Assembly (NCBI GenBank): GCA_017513195.1
Contig: JAFXGM010000024.1
Location: 161,634-225,633, forward strand
Direction of reading: 5' to 3'
Source of the DNA: Clostridia bacterium
GTDB lineage: Bacteria > Bacillota > Clostridia > Oscillospirales > Acutalibacteraceae
Length of the DNA: 64,000 bases
Within the stretch, counting starts at the first letter, position 1. Each line of letters opens with the position of its first letter. The notes beneath the pieces are model-generated. The model was not told the origin of the DNA, ran no database searches, and saw only the letters and a list, made by a program, of their open reading frames with translations. A program made the position numbers and the translations under genes. Positions 34,497 through 42,937 of the stretch are shown piece by piece.

Positions 34497-36923
34497 ATGG
34501 ACGATAAAGATTTATTTAGTTTTAGTGAATCTAATGATGAGCCAGAAAAACAATCGTATGATACTAATAGCAATTCAGATGGTGTTGTAGAGGATTCGCA
34601 CGATATTAGCAGCAGTTCGGAAGAGTCTGCACCTGAATCGCTTGACCTTAATAGTTTTTCGGCAGCTTCTGCTGACAAGGCTCGTAAGGGTAAGAAAAAT
34701 AAAAAAAGCGGTTGGCAAAGGTTTTTAAAGGTTTCACTTACTGTTATGCTAATTGGTATAATAACCGTTAGTATTGTTTGCGGTTCGTTTTTATTGTATG
34801 CATTTACTATGGTAGATGGTACAATGGACGTTGATTTGCATAACCCGGATGAACTGTTCTATACTACTACGATTTATGTAAAAGATAAAACCAATGACGA
34901 CTGGGTTGAATACCAAAGATTGCACGGCGAATTTAACCGTATTTGGGTGCCTTATAATGAAATAGAGGCCAAAAAAGAAGATAACGCTGATTATACCGGT
35001 ATTCCACAGCTATTGGCGGATGCTTTTGTTGCCATTGAAGATAAGAGGTTCCATACACATTACGGTGTCGACTGGAAGCGTACCTTTGGTGCGGTTATAA
35101 ACACCTTTATTCCGATATATTCGTCGCAACAGGGTGGTTCTACAATAACACAACAGTTGGTAAAAAATCTTACCAATGACCGTGAAGATGCAGCAAGTCG
35201 TAAGGTGCGCGAAATTATGAGAGCGCGTTATCTTGAAAACGAATACAGTAAATCCACCATACTAGAGTGTTATATGAACACAATCCCTATGGGACACGGT
35301 ATTTATGGTGTTGAGGTAGCGGCTAACTATTATTTTGGCAAGAGTGTAAAGGACTTGACACTGCTTGAGTGCGCAAGCCTAGCGTCAATTACCAAAGCAC
35401 CATCAAACTATGCGCCTGATGATAATCCAGAAAGAAATAAGGAAAGACGCGAGACTGTTCTTGCGCTTATGCTTCAGGAAGGGTATATAACCAAAGAAGA
35501 GCACGATGCGGCACTAAAAGAAGAATTAAATCTTGTAGCATCGCGTGAAGAGCTTAATGAAACGGAAGTAAACAATTATTTTGTAGATGCTTTAATAGTT
35601 GACGTAACCAATGATTTGGCCGATAAATATGGTTGGGACGATGCAGATGCGGCTGAGAATTTTTATAACGGCGGTTATAAGATTTATGCAACATTGGACC
35701 CAGAAATACAGTCGGCGGTAGATGAGGTCTTCTCTAACGCGGAGGCTTATGGTTTAAAGGCAAAGGATGGCTCACAGTTGCAGGGTGCAATTACCGTTAT
35801 GGACTATAACGGTAGAGTAAAGGGACTTGCCGGCGGTATAGGTGAAAAGACGGTAAACCTTGGACTTTCGGGATTTAACAGAGCAACCGATGCTATACGT
35901 CAGCCGGGTTCTACAATGAAACCACTAGCGGCGTACACGCCTGCAATTGAGGAAGGCAGAATTCATTATTCATCAATTTTAAACGATACTGCCACAAAGT
36001 ATAAAAACTGGACACCAAAAAACTGGTATAACTCTTATTGGGGTGGTGTAACCACACAGTATGCGCTTGAGCGTTCTATAAACACAATTCCTGTTTATTT
36101 GGTAAATGAGATGGGTCCACAAAACAGCTACGATTTCTTGACACAAAAATTGGGCATTACTACACTTAACAAAAACGATATTGATTTGTCACCTTTGGGA
36201 ATGGGTGGTACAAACGGCGGTATTACAACTGTGGAATCGGCAGCGGCGTATGCTATATACGGCAACGGTGGTAAATATTATGAGCCAACTCTTTACTATG
36301 CGGTTTATGATCAGCAAAATAATGTTGTATTATCTCACGAAAAGTCAAAGCCGCAAACTGCTATTAGCGAAGATACAGCGACTGTTATGAACAAAATGCT
36401 TCAAAAGGTTGTTTATGGTTCTAATGGTACGGGTAAAGCAGCAGCGGGATATATTAAAGATATGAAAATATATGCGAAAACCGGTACTTCAAATAATGCA
36501 AACGACTTATGGTTTGTTGGTGGTACACCATATTACGTTGCATCATGCTGGTGTGGCTACGATAATCCACAATCAATTTCCGACAGTGCAATTGCTCTAA
36601 AAATGTGGGGTAACGTTATGTCGAAAGTGCATTCGGGACTTGAAAAAAGGGAGTTTAAGGAAAGTACGTATGCGTTAGATCGATACTATTGTACCGAAAC
36701 AGGAAAGCTCGCAACCGACGCGTGTCCATCAAAGGCTGTGGGTTGGTATAAGAAGGGTAAAAAATATATGCCTGCTTTGTGTGATAAACACGAGGGTACA
36801 GCACTTGATTCCCCAAAAGTTGAGGCAGAAAAGGCTAAACAAGAGACAGAAAAGGCCGAAAATGCTGCAAATCCGGACAATGCAGGTAATACAACGAGTA
36901 GTACACCGTCAACAACGGGCTAA
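34497..36923 (+). CDS. Class A penicillin-binding protein (PBP1A-like)
   Basis: About 808 residues, bifunctional peptidoglycan synthase. A Ser/Asp-rich cytoplasmic tail and one membrane helix (about residues 78-100) precede the GT51 transglycosylase domain with AIEDKRFHTHYGVDWKR and GGSTITQQLVKNL. The transpeptidase domain has SxxK in RQPGSTMKPLAAY, SxN in ERSINTIPVY and KTGTS. The C-terminus carries a Cys-containing module (CTETGKLATDACP) and an Ala/Glu/Thr/Asn-rich tail. ATG 34497 follows ACGGAGGTG and is preferred to 34467. It has no visible terminator before eda. Confidence 0.95.
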   Translation: MDDKDLFSFSESNDEPEKQSYDTNSNSDGVVEDSHDISSSSEESAPESLDLNSFSAASADKARKGKKNKKSGWQRFLKVSLTVMLIGIITVSIVCGSFLLYAFTMVDGTMDVDLHNPDELFYTTTIYVKDKTNDDWVEYQRLHGEFNRIWVPYNEIEAKKEDNADYTGIPQLLADAFVAIEDKRFHTHYGVDWKRTFGAVINTFIPIYSSQQGGSTITQQLVKNLTNDREDAASRKVREIMRARYLENEYSKSTILECYMNTIPMGHGIYGVEVAANYYFGKSVKDLTLLECASLASITKAPSNYAPDDNPERNKERRETVLALMLQEGYITKEEHDAALKEELNLVASREELNETEVNNYFVDALIVDVTNDLADKYGWDDADAAENFYNGGYKIYATLDPEIQSAVDEVFSNAEAYGLKAKDGSQLQGAITVMDYNGRVKGLAGGIGEKTVNLGLSGFNRATDAIRQPGSTMKPLAAYTPAIEEGRIHYSSILNDTATKYKNWTPKNWYNSYWGGVTTQYALERSINTIPVYLVNEMGPQNSYDFLTQKLGITTLNKNDIDLSPLGMGGTNGGITTVESAAAYAIYGNGGKYYEPTLYYAVYDQQNNVVLSHEKSKPQTAISEDTATVMNKMLQKVVYGSNGTGKAAAGYIKDMKIYAKTGTSNNANDLWFVGGTPYYVASCWCGYDNPQSISDSAIALKMWGNVMSKVHSGLEKREFKESTYALDRYYCTETGKLATDACPSKAVGWYKKGKKYMPALCDKHEGTALDSPKVEAEKAKQETEKAENAANPDNAGNTTSSTPSTTG

Positions 36924-36949
36924 AAATTACAATCTTGTGCATTTATTTG

Positions 36950-36977
36950 TTGACAATATTTTGATATGTGGTAAAAT
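36950..36977 (+). promoter_or_regulatory. Promoter of eda-kdgK
   Basis: Consensus TTGACA and TAAAAT with a 16-base spacer lie 39 bases before eda. Confidence 0.7.
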
Positions 36978-37015
36978 TAAAGTTGTAAAAATTTTCTTGT
37001 AAAGAAGGTAACAAA

Positions 37016-37654
37016 ATGGAAAATTTAATTAAAAGAATCAGTGATATTGGCGTAGTGCCGGTTATCAAGATCGACAACGCAAAGGATGCAGTGCCACTAG
37101 CAGCTGCACTTAAAAAAGGTGGTCTTTGCTGTGCAGAGGTAACCTTTAGAACAGATGCTGCAGAAGAAGCAATTCGTCTTATTGCACAGGAATATCCTGA
37201 TTTTCTTGTAGCGGCAGGTACCGTTCTTACACCAAAGCAGGCTGATGCTGCAATGGCAGCCGGTGCATCATTTATTGTAAGCCCGGGTCTTAATCCAATA
37301 GTTGTTAAACACTGTATTGAAAAGGGTTATCCAATTATACCGGGTGTTTGCACACCAAGCGAAGTAGAGCAGGGTATGTCGTTAGGTCTTACTTATCTTA
37401 AGTTCTTCCCAGCAGAAGCAGCCGGTGGCGTTAAGATGATAAAGGCTATGGCTGCTCCATATACAAAGGTTAAATTTATGCCTACAGGCGGTATTGGACC
37501 TAAAAATCTTGCGGAATATCTCAACTGTAAAGCTATTTTTGCTTGCGGTGGTAGCTGGATGGTACCAGGTGATATGATTACCGAAGGCAAGTTTGATGAG
37601 ATTGAAAAACTTACAGCAGAAGCTGTTGAACTTTTAAAGGAGATTAGAGGATAA
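37016..37654 (+). CDS. eda: KDPG/KHG aldolase
   Basis: A 212-residue class I aldolase that splits 2-keto-3-deoxy-6-phosphogluconate into pyruvate and glyceraldehyde 3-phosphate (Entner-Doudoroff and uronate pathways). VVPVIKIDNAKDAVPLA, CAEVTFRT with the catalytic Glu, AAGTVLTPKQADAA, the Schiff-base Lys in YLKFFPAEAAGG (about residue 129), and FMPTGGIGPKN are all present. The stop overlaps the kdgK start (TAATG). Pairing with kdgK indicates hexuronate or 2-keto-3-deoxygluconate breakdown. Confidence 0.95.
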   Translation: MENLIKRISDIGVVPVIKIDNAKDAVPLAAALKKGGLCCAEVTFRTDAAEEAIRLIAQEYPDFLVAAGTVLTPKQADAAMAAGASFIVSPGLNPIVVKHCIEKGYPIIPGVCTPSEVEQGMSLGLTYLKFFPAEAAGGVKMIKAMAAPYTKVKFMPTGGIGPKNLAEYLNCKAIFACGGSWMVPGDMITEGKFDEIEKLTAEAVELLKEIRG

Positions 37655-38676
37655 TGGCTAGAATTATTACTTTTGGTGAACTAATGCTTCGTTTGGCTCC
37701 TAACGGTTACTATCGTTTTTTCCAAAACGACCAAATGCAAGCAACCTTTGGCGGTGGTGAAGCAAACGTTGCTGTTTCTCTTGCAAACTATGGTATGGAC
37801 AGTGCTTACGTAACAAAGCTTCCAAAGCATGCAATCGGTCAAGCAGCAGTTGATTCACTTCGTTATTTTGGTGTTGATACTTCTAACATCACTCGTGGTG
37901 GCGAGCGCGTAGGCATTTACTATCTTGAAAAGGGCGCTTCACAGCGTGGTTCGGTATGTATTTACGACCGTAAGTATTCTGCAATTCAGCAGGCTACAAA
38001 GGAAGATTTTGATTGGGATAAGATTTTTGAAGGTGCCGACTGGTTCCACTTTACCGGTATTACACCGGCTCTTGGTCCAAACGTTGTAGAAATTTGTCGC
38101 GAGGCTTGTATTGCAGCAAAGGCAAAGGGCGTTAAGATTTCTTGCGACCTTAACTATCGCGGTAAGCTTTGGACTCGTGACGAAGCACGTGCTGCAATGA
38201 CTGACCTTTGTCAGTACGTTGACGTTTGCATTTCTAACGAAGAAGATGCGAAAGACGTATTTGGTATTGAGGCTGAAGGCACTGATATTTATGGTGGTAA
38301 GTTAAATCACGAAGGTTATAAGTCGGTTGCTAAGCAGCTTGCTGACAAATTCGGCTTTGAAAAGGTAGCTATTACTCTTCGTTCATCTATTTCTGCCAGC
38401 GATAACGATTGGGCAGGTATGCTTTATGATGGCGAAAACTACTGTTTCTCTAAATCATATCATCTACATATCGTTGACCGTGTTGGCGGTGGCGATTCAT
38501 TTGGTGGTGGACTTATCTATTCACTTCTTTCGGATAAGTCAACACAAGAGGCTATTGAGTTTGCTGTTGCAGCATCTGCACTCAAGCATTCTGTTGAAGG
38601 TGACTACAACCGTGTAAGTGTTGCTGAGGTTGAAAAGCTTGCGGGCGGCGACGGTTCAGGTCGTGTTCAGAGATAA
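37654..38676 (+). CDS. kdgK: 2-keto-3-deoxygluconate kinase (PfkB family)
   Basis: A 340-residue sugar kinase producing KDPG from 2-keto-3-deoxygluconate and ATP, the substrate for the adjacent aldolase. The N-terminal GGGEANVAVSLANYGMDSAYVTKLP is the PfkB substrate motif. The C-terminal DRVGGGDSFGGGLIYSL is PfkB signature 2 with the catalytic Asp. KdgK assignment comes from the eda context and the DRKYSAIQQA region. Coupled to eda and followed by a strong terminator. Confidence 0.92.
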   Translation: MARIITFGELMLRLAPNGYYRFFQNDQMQATFGGGEANVAVSLANYGMDSAYVTKLPKHAIGQAAVDSLRYFGVDTSNITRGGERVGIYYLEKGASQRGSVCIYDRKYSAIQQATKEDFDWDKIFEGADWFHFTGITPALGPNVVEICREACIAAKAKGVKISCDLNYRGKLWTRDEARAAMTDLCQYVDVCISNEEDAKDVFGIEAEGTDIYGGKLNHEGYKSVAKQLADKFGFEKVAITLRSSISASDNDWAGMLYDGENYCFSKSYHLHIVDRVGGGDSFGGGLIYSLLSDKSTQEAIEFAVAASALKHSVEGDYNRVSVAEVEKLAGGDGSGRVQR

Positions 38677-38689
38677 TTTGAATATAATT

Positions 38690-38722
38690 AAAATCGGCTT
38701 ACATAACGTAAGCCGATTTTTT
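38690..38722. terminator. Bidirectional terminator after kdgK; left limit of phage-like region
   Basis: AAAATCGGCTTAC / GTAAGCCGATTTT with an ATAAC loop. It ends kdgK and also the converging repressor operon. Confidence 0.92.
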
Positions 38723-38724
38723 GT

Positions 38725-39138
38725 TTATAATATTGTACTTGTAAAACCTACTGCCTTACCAAGTATATGAATTTGATTTAGCTGTTCGCCTGTATAGACA
38801 AATGGTTGATACTTTGAATTGCAAGCAACAAGTGTAATGGTGTCATTGGAAATATATACACGTTTTAGTGTTGCTTCCTCATCAATAAGAACTGCGGCGA
38901 TTTCACCATTTTCTACAGTAGGTTGTTGACGAATATATACGATGTCACCATTGTGAATACGAGCATCTATCATACTGTCGCCTTTACAACGAAGGGCAAA
39001 GTCGGCGTTTATGTCTTCGGGGACGGTTACTTCACCATCGAGATTTTCGGAAGCAAGAATAGGTGTGCCACATGCTATTGTACCAACAAGGGGAATGCGA
39101 TTCATTTTTGGAAACGAGATTACATTGTCGTAGTTCAT
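38725..39138 (-). CDS. S24/LexA-like peptidase domain protein (repressor C-half)
   Basis: A 137-residue S24 autoprotease domain. A cleavage-type site lies at IPLVGTIACGTPILA (Cys-Gly instead of Ala-Gly, about residues 22-23). The catalytic Ser is in KGDSMIDARIHNGDIVYI and the catalytic Lys in EATLKRVYI. In a typical CI/LexA-like repressor it would follow an HTH domain in one chain. Here the HTH is a separate ORF whose TGA overlaps this ATG (ATGA). It probably forms the self-cleaving half of the prophage repressor. Confidence 0.85.
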   Translation of the reverse strand: MNYDNVISFPKMNRIPLVGTIACGTPILASENLDGEVTVPEDINADFALRCKGDSMIDARIHNGDIVYIRQQPTVENGEIAAVLIDEEATLKRVYISNDTITLVACNSKYQPFVYTGEQLNQIHILGKAVGFTSTIL

Positions 39139-39338
39139 ATAATCGGCATCAATAAATAAGATGAGGGGACATTAAATATTTCAGACAATTTAATTATTGT
39201 TTCTTTTTTAAGATTTTTAACTGCGCCGCTTTCCCATTTTTGAACAGCAGCACGTTGAACACCTAACATAGAACCGAGTTGCTCTTGAGAGTATCCGTAT
39301 TCATTACGGAGCTTTTTAATTTTGGCACCTGTATTCAT
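39135..39338 (-). CDS. XRE-family HTH repressor (N-half)
   Basis: A 67-residue DNA-binding protein starting MNTGAKIKKLRNEYGYSQEQ. The helix-turn-helix is SQEQLGSMLGVQRAAVQKWESG, and the domain ends with IIKLSEIFNVPSSYLL, the usual end of such repressor heads. I use ATG 39338, which has AGAAAGGAC upstream. The ATG at 39383 lies upstream of the predicted transcript start. It is overlapped by the S24 ORF in the next frame. It probably binds the GTATCT palindromes upstream. Confidence 0.86.
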   Translation of the reverse strand: MNTGAKIKKLRNEYGYSQEQLGSMLGVQRAAVQKWESGAVKNLKKETIIKLSEIFNVPSSYLLMPII

Positions 39339-39361
39339 ATTATCAAGTCCTTTCTGCAACA

Positions 39362-39551
39362 ATTGTATCTTAAAAGTATTCATTTGTCAAGGAAAAGTTT
39401 TAAATTGCTAAAAAAAAGATACAAAACGCTTGACAAATGAAAAAAACGGTGGTAATATTGTTGTATCTCAAAAAGATACACGTTTAACTGTTTTGTGTAA
39501 GGAGGCGAATGTTTATATTTTTTTGCTATATGTGTATCTTTAAAAGATACA
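39362..39551. promoter_or_regulatory. Prophage switch region: divergent promoters and palindromic operators
   Basis: Leftward promoter: TTGACA (39390-39385), 17-base spacer, TACAAT (39367-39362), driving the repressor. Rightward promoter: TTGACA (39430), 17-base spacer, TAATAT (39453), driving the early genes. Two perfect operators TGTATCT-N5-AGATACA lie at 39462-39480 (rightward start site) and 39533-39551. Degenerate or half-sites occur at 39365 (GTATCT, next to the leftward -10) and 39417 (AGATAC). The layout matches a lambdoid-style switch. Confidence 0.85.
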
Positions 39552-39571
39552 AAAAGGAGGATGATATATGA
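39509..39571 (+). CDS. 20-residue leader ORF in the early operon
   Basis: A short ORF (MFIFFCYMCIFKRYKKEDDI) with a strong TAAGGAGGCG Shine-Dalgarno. Its stop overlaps the next start (ATGA). The second full operator lies within it. It may be a leader peptide for coupling, or incidental. Aromatic/Cys-rich start and Lys/Asp-rich end; no family is recognised. Confidence 0.45.
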   Translation: MFIFFCYMCIFKRYKKEDDI

Positions 39572-39792
39572 ATTGTATAATTTTAGAAGGAATTGGTTTA
39601 TGGATTGCGGTTATTTTGGTTGTTTTATTATTGACAGTATTGTTAGTGAGCCTTTTGTGTGTTGTATGGTCTGATAAGAAAATCACTTCACTTGAAGCAC
39701 AGCTGCGTGATAAAGACATAAAGCTCAGCTTGCTGTTGAGAAAAAACTTTTTACTTAATTTAAAATACGGAGAATTTGATATTGATGGGTAG
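39568..39792 (+). CDS. Small phage membrane protein
   Basis: A 74-residue protein with one long hydrophobic helix (about residues 7-33, GIGLWIAVILVVLLLTVLLVSLLCVVW) and a short basic/helical cytoplasmic tail with heptad character (KITSLEAQLRDKDIKLSLLL). AAGGAGG precedes the ATG. First substantial gene from the rightward early promoter. No known family. A superinfection-exclusion or anchor role is possible but not shown. Confidence 0.7.
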   Translation: MNCIILEGIGLWIAVILVVLLLTVLLVSLLCVVWSDKKITSLEAQLRDKDIKLSLLLRKNFLLNLKYGEFDIDG

Positions 39793-40186
39793 TGAAAGAT
39801 TTTATTGTACGGAATGCAAAAGATATTTTGATGAAACAGCATTTTATGAAGAAAGGCACGGACTTGATGCTCCACCATATGAGAGGGTGGCGATTTGCCC
39901 TCATTGTAAAAGCACGGACTTTGAAAAAATTGAAATTTTAATTGATAAATTTGAAATGATGGAGGCGCTACTACCGGCTCTTATGTACATAAATAGATAT
40001 ATGAATTCTATTAGGGATGTTTTTGGTCTTAATATAAATAACAATGATTTAAACGATGCTGTAGATATTATAGTTGAAAAAATTTGTGAAATGTATGACT
40101 TTTTAGAAAGTGATATTCAGTCGGAGCTATTTGATATGTCGACTGAATATGATTTAGAAAAAATGCTTATGAGGTTTAATGGTTGA
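39785..40186 (+). CDS. Zinc-ribbon phage protein of unknown function
   Basis: About 133 residues. The N-terminal zinc ribbon has CTECKRYF and CPHCKSTD (CxxC...CxxC, about residues 8-43). The rest is acidic and helical (MMEALLPALMYINRYMNSIRDVF, then DIIVEKICEMYDFLES). It overlaps the preceding gene slightly. Such ribbons occur in small phage regulators and replication accessory proteins. No function is assigned. Confidence 0.68.
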   Translation: MGSERFYCTECKRYFDETAFYEERHGLDAPPYERVAICPHCKSTDFEKIEILIDKFEMMEALLPALMYINRYMNSIRDVFGLNINNNDLNDAVDIIVEKICEMYDFLESDIQSELFDMSTEYDLEKMLMRFNG

Positions 40187-40188
40187 TA

Positions 40189-40452
40189 ATGAAAAAAAAT
40201 GAATTTTGTATTTGTGGAAATAAAGCCGTAAGACACGGTTTGTGCAATGAGTGTATTTATTTGCTTAGAGCAAAACGTAGTAAAAGCATAGCCATAGTAG
40301 AAAAATTTAGAGATGATTATAATAAAACGCATAATTTATATAAATCGTACGGGCAATTTGTGTTACTGTTGGACTTAATATACAGGAGGAAAAAAGAGGT
40401 TGACGATAGAGCAAAAAAAGCTGTTGTTAAAAAAGTACGGCGAAATAGATGA
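40189..40452 (+). CDS. Small Cys-containing basic phage protein
   Basis: About 87 residues. The N-terminus CICGNKAVRHGLCNEC (CxC...CxxC) looks like a minimal zinc-binding knuckle; the C-terminus is strongly basic (RRKKEVDDRAKKAVVKKVRRNR), suggesting nucleic-acid binding. The start follows the preceding stop at once. The 3' end overlaps the following regulator gene by 53 bases in a different frame. Confidence 0.66.
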   Translation: MKKNEFCICGNKAVRHGLCNECIYLLRAKRSKSIAIVEKFRDDYNKTHNLYKSYGQFVLLLDLIYRRKKEVDDRAKKAVVKKVRRNR

Positions 40453-40867
40453 ACGTATAGAGCAGTTACGTCGCGCAAAAGAAAAAAGTAAAAATTGTGA
40501 CGAATATCAAAGTCCTGAATTTGAAGAAAAAATTAAAGTAAGTAAAGATAAAGGTTCAATTGTTGAAATTACGGTAGAAAAAAGAGCGGTAAATTGGGAC
40601 AAACTTATACAAAAGGAATTGGATTTGTTATATGATTTGAGGTTAAAGATAGAAAAAGCAATAAACGAACTGAGTGATTTAACGCAACAGCGATTACTAA
40701 GACTTTTGTATTTGGGAGAAATTGATGAATATGGTGATAGGACACGATTTAGCTTTGCGGAGATTTCTAAAATCCTTTGTTATAGTGAAAGACAAATATA
40801 TAGAATATATAAAAAGGCGTTAATAAATTTACCTGAAATAACTTATGATGTCAGTGAATGTCAGTAA
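40400..40867 (+). CDS. DUF1492/ArpU-like phage late regulator (sigma region 4-like)
   Basis: A 155-residue protein. The N-terminal coiled coil (QKKLLLKKYGEIDERIEQLRRAKEK) is followed by a conserved LRLKIEKAINELSDLTQQRLLRLLYL segment and a C-terminal sigma-70 region 4-like helix-turn-helix (SFAEISKILCYSERQIYRIYKKAL). This layout matches DUF1492 proteins found directly before terminase genes in Firmicutes prophages, where they are thought to switch on late genes. TTG 40400 follows CAGGAGG. Confidence 0.78.
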   Translation: MTIEQKKLLLKKYGEIDERIEQLRRAKEKSKNCDEYQSPEFEEKIKVSKDKGSIVEITVEKRAVNWDKLIQKELDLLYDLRLKIEKAINELSDLTQQRLLRLLYLGEIDEYGDRTRFSFAEISKILCYSERQIYRIYKKALINLPEITYDVSECQ

Positions 40868-40924
40868 AAAGTGTGCTAGTATACCAACGTGGCAAGAAAT
40901 ATTTAATAATATGGAGGTGTAAAA

Positions 40925-41275
40925 ATGAAAAGTGAAAATGGATTTTCAATATCACCTAAAATGAAAAAGTGTGCAGAAAGATTAATTAGTCAAGAGTTTG
41001 ACGGAAACATAAGTAAACTGTGTGATGAGCTTTCAATAGCGAGATCTACATTCTATAGGTGGTATGACAAAAAAGAATTTAAGCAGTACATAAATTTTCT
41101 TATTGCCAGATACACCGAAACAGAGCTATTTGAAATTTGGAAAGCAATTATTGAAACGGCTAAAAAGGGGAGTCCTCAGGCGCTGAAATTGTTTTTTGAA
41201 CTAAAAAGCTTGCAAAACAATGCTTCCACTAATAGTGTAGTTTTTATTTCCGGTGAGGATAAAATTGAAGAATAG
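40925..41275 (+). CDS. Phage terminase small subunit (phBC6A51-type HTH)
   Basis: A 116-residue protein. The N-terminal HTH (CDELSIARSTFYRWYDKKEFKQYINFL) resembles the phBC6A51 terminase small-subunit family. The C-terminal helix contains WKAIIETAKKGSPQALKLFFELK, a pattern usual in TerS proteins. It would recognise packaging sites on phage DNA and deliver it to TerL, whose gene overlaps its 3' end. ATG has ATGGAGGTG upstream. Confidence 0.82.
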   Translation: MKSENGFSISPKMKKCAERLISQEFDGNISKLCDELSIARSTFYRWYDKKEFKQYINFLIARYTETELFEIWKAIIETAKKGSPQALKLFFELKSLQNNASTNSVVFISGEDKIEE

Positions 41276-42638
41276 AATATATTTACCAAATATTATTGGA
41301 AAAGGATATGGAAAGTTTTGGTATGACAAAGGAAGATATAGGGTACTTAAAGGTGGTAAGGGTAGTAAGAAGAGTGCTACGACGGCTCTGAATTTGATAT
41401 ATCGACTTATGAAGTATCCGGACAGTAATTTGCTTGTGGTACGCGCGGTGTTTAACACGCATCGTGACAGTACCTTTGCACAGCTTAAATGGGCGCAGGA
41501 AAAGTTGGGTGTGGCGCACTTGTGGCAAAACACTGTATCACCTATGGAAATGACATATAAGCCGACTGGACAAAGGATACTTTTTAGAGGTTTTGATGAC
41601 GTTTTGAAGTTGGCGTCGACCACTGTATCAAAAGGTTATTTGTGTTGGGTGTGGATTGAGGAAGCTTTTGAAATAGAAAGAGAGACTGATTTTGAAAAGC
41701 TGGACCTTTCGGTGCCGCGTGGTAATATACCGCCGCATTTATTTAAACAAACTACGCTAACCTTTAACCCGTGGAGTGAGGCACATTGGCTTAAGAAACG
41801 TTTTTTTGATAAGCGGCAAGATAATGTGAATACATACTCTACAAATTACTTGTGTAATGAATTTCTTGACGATACTGACCGTGATATTTTTGAACGTATG
41901 CGCAATACAAATTACAGACGGTATGCGGTTGCAGGTCTTGGTGAGTGGGGCGTGGCCGAAGGACTTATTTATGAGAACTTTGAGATGCTTGATTTTGGGT
42001 TTGATGAAAAGGGGAATTTGGTATATGACAAACGGACCGTCGAGGACGCCGGTCCCTACACAATTGAAAATTGGAAGTTGCGGCACTTTTTTGGGCTGGA
42101 TTACGGTTATACAAATGACCCAACTGCTTTTATTGCTTTTGCGGTAAGTCCCTCAGCTAAAGAGATTTACATATACGATGAGCACTATGAAACGAAGATG
42201 CTAAACAGCGACATTGCCGATATGATAAAGCGTAAAGGCTTTTCGAAAGAACGAATACGCGCCGACTGTGCAGAGCCCAAGTCAAACGATGATTTAAGGC
42301 GGCTTGGTATTTCAAGAATTATGCCGAGTGTTAAGGGTAAGGACTCGATACTAAACGGTATTGCACAGATACAAGAATATAAGATTTATGTGCATCCGAA
42401 ATGTAAAAATACATTTGCCGAGCTTAGCAGCTACTGTTGGAAAAAGGATAAAAATGAGAATGGTGTGAACGAACCGGAAGATAAAAGCAATCATTTGATG
42501 GATGCAATGCGTTACGCATTTTATGATGTAAAATATTTTAGGCCACAAAATCCTAATGAGAATAAGCAGAAGTTTGATGGTGATAAGTGTTACGGGAAAA
42601 AACACGCTTTAAAGTTAAAAGATATTGGTTTTAGATAG
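41253..42638 (+). CDS. Phage terminase large subunit (PBSX/TerL family)
   Basis: A 461-residue packaging motor. Walker A is GGKGSKKS (residues 34-41), Walker B is WVWIEEAFE, and the adenine/coupling region includes FNPWSEAHWLKKRFF. The C-terminal RNase H-like nuclease has GLDYGYTNDPTAF, RADCAEPKSNDDLRRLG and a late MDAMRYAFYD. This matches PBSX-family TerL. It translocates and cuts concatemeric DNA at the portal. The GTG start lies within the terS end; TTG 41265 is an alternative. Confidence 0.95.
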   Translation: MRIKLKNRIYLPNIIGKGYGKFWYDKGRYRVLKGGKGSKKSATTALNLIYRLMKYPDSNLLVVRAVFNTHRDSTFAQLKWAQEKLGVAHLWQNTVSPMEMTYKPTGQRILFRGFDDVLKLASTTVSKGYLCWVWIEEAFEIERETDFEKLDLSVPRGNIPPHLFKQTTLTFNPWSEAHWLKKRFFDKRQDNVNTYSTNYLCNEFLDDTDRDIFERMRNTNYRRYAVAGLGEWGVAEGLIYENFEMLDFGFDEKGNLVYDKRTVEDAGPYTIENWKLRHFFGLDYGYTNDPTAFIAFAVSPSAKEIYIYDEHYETKMLNSDIADMIKRKGFSKERIRADCAEPKSNDDLRRLGISRIMPSVKGKDSILNGIAQIQEYKIYVHPKCKNTFAELSSYCWKKDKNENGVNEPEDKSNHLMDAMRYAFYDVKYFRPQNPNENKQKFDGDKCYGKKHALKLKDIGFR

Positions 42639-42649
42639 AGGAGAATAAA

Positions 42650-42889
42650 GTGAACAATTCGATTATTTTTACAGCAATTTTAATAATTATTAATTTTGCT
42701 TTGGTTGCAGTTGCAATTTTTGGTATTGGATTTTTTATTGGATATAAATACGAAGATAGAGGAATTAAACTTAAAAAAGAAAATATTGATACCAAAGAAA
42801 TTGTAGAAAGCGATAAGGAAAAGAAAGCTAAAAAAGAGTGGAGAAAATTTTTGGAATATGACGGAAGCACTCCACAAGAAAAAATATAA
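42650..42889 (+). CDS. Small phage membrane protein
   Basis: A 79-residue protein with one N-terminal hydrophobic helix (about residues 4-27, IIFTAILIIINFALVAVAIFGIGFF) and a charged helical tail (ESDKEKKAKKEWRKFLEYDG). The GTG start has AGAGGAGAA upstream. It sits between terminase and scaffold genes. No family is recognised. Confidence 0.68.
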   Translation: MNNSIIFTAILIIINFALVAVAIFGIGFFIGYKYEDRGIKLKKENIDTKEIVESDKEKKAKKEWRKFLEYDGSTPQEKI

Positions 42890-42937
42890 TGGTTATTTTC
42901 CCTTTACCATAGGGATGTATATAAAGGAGAATGAGAA

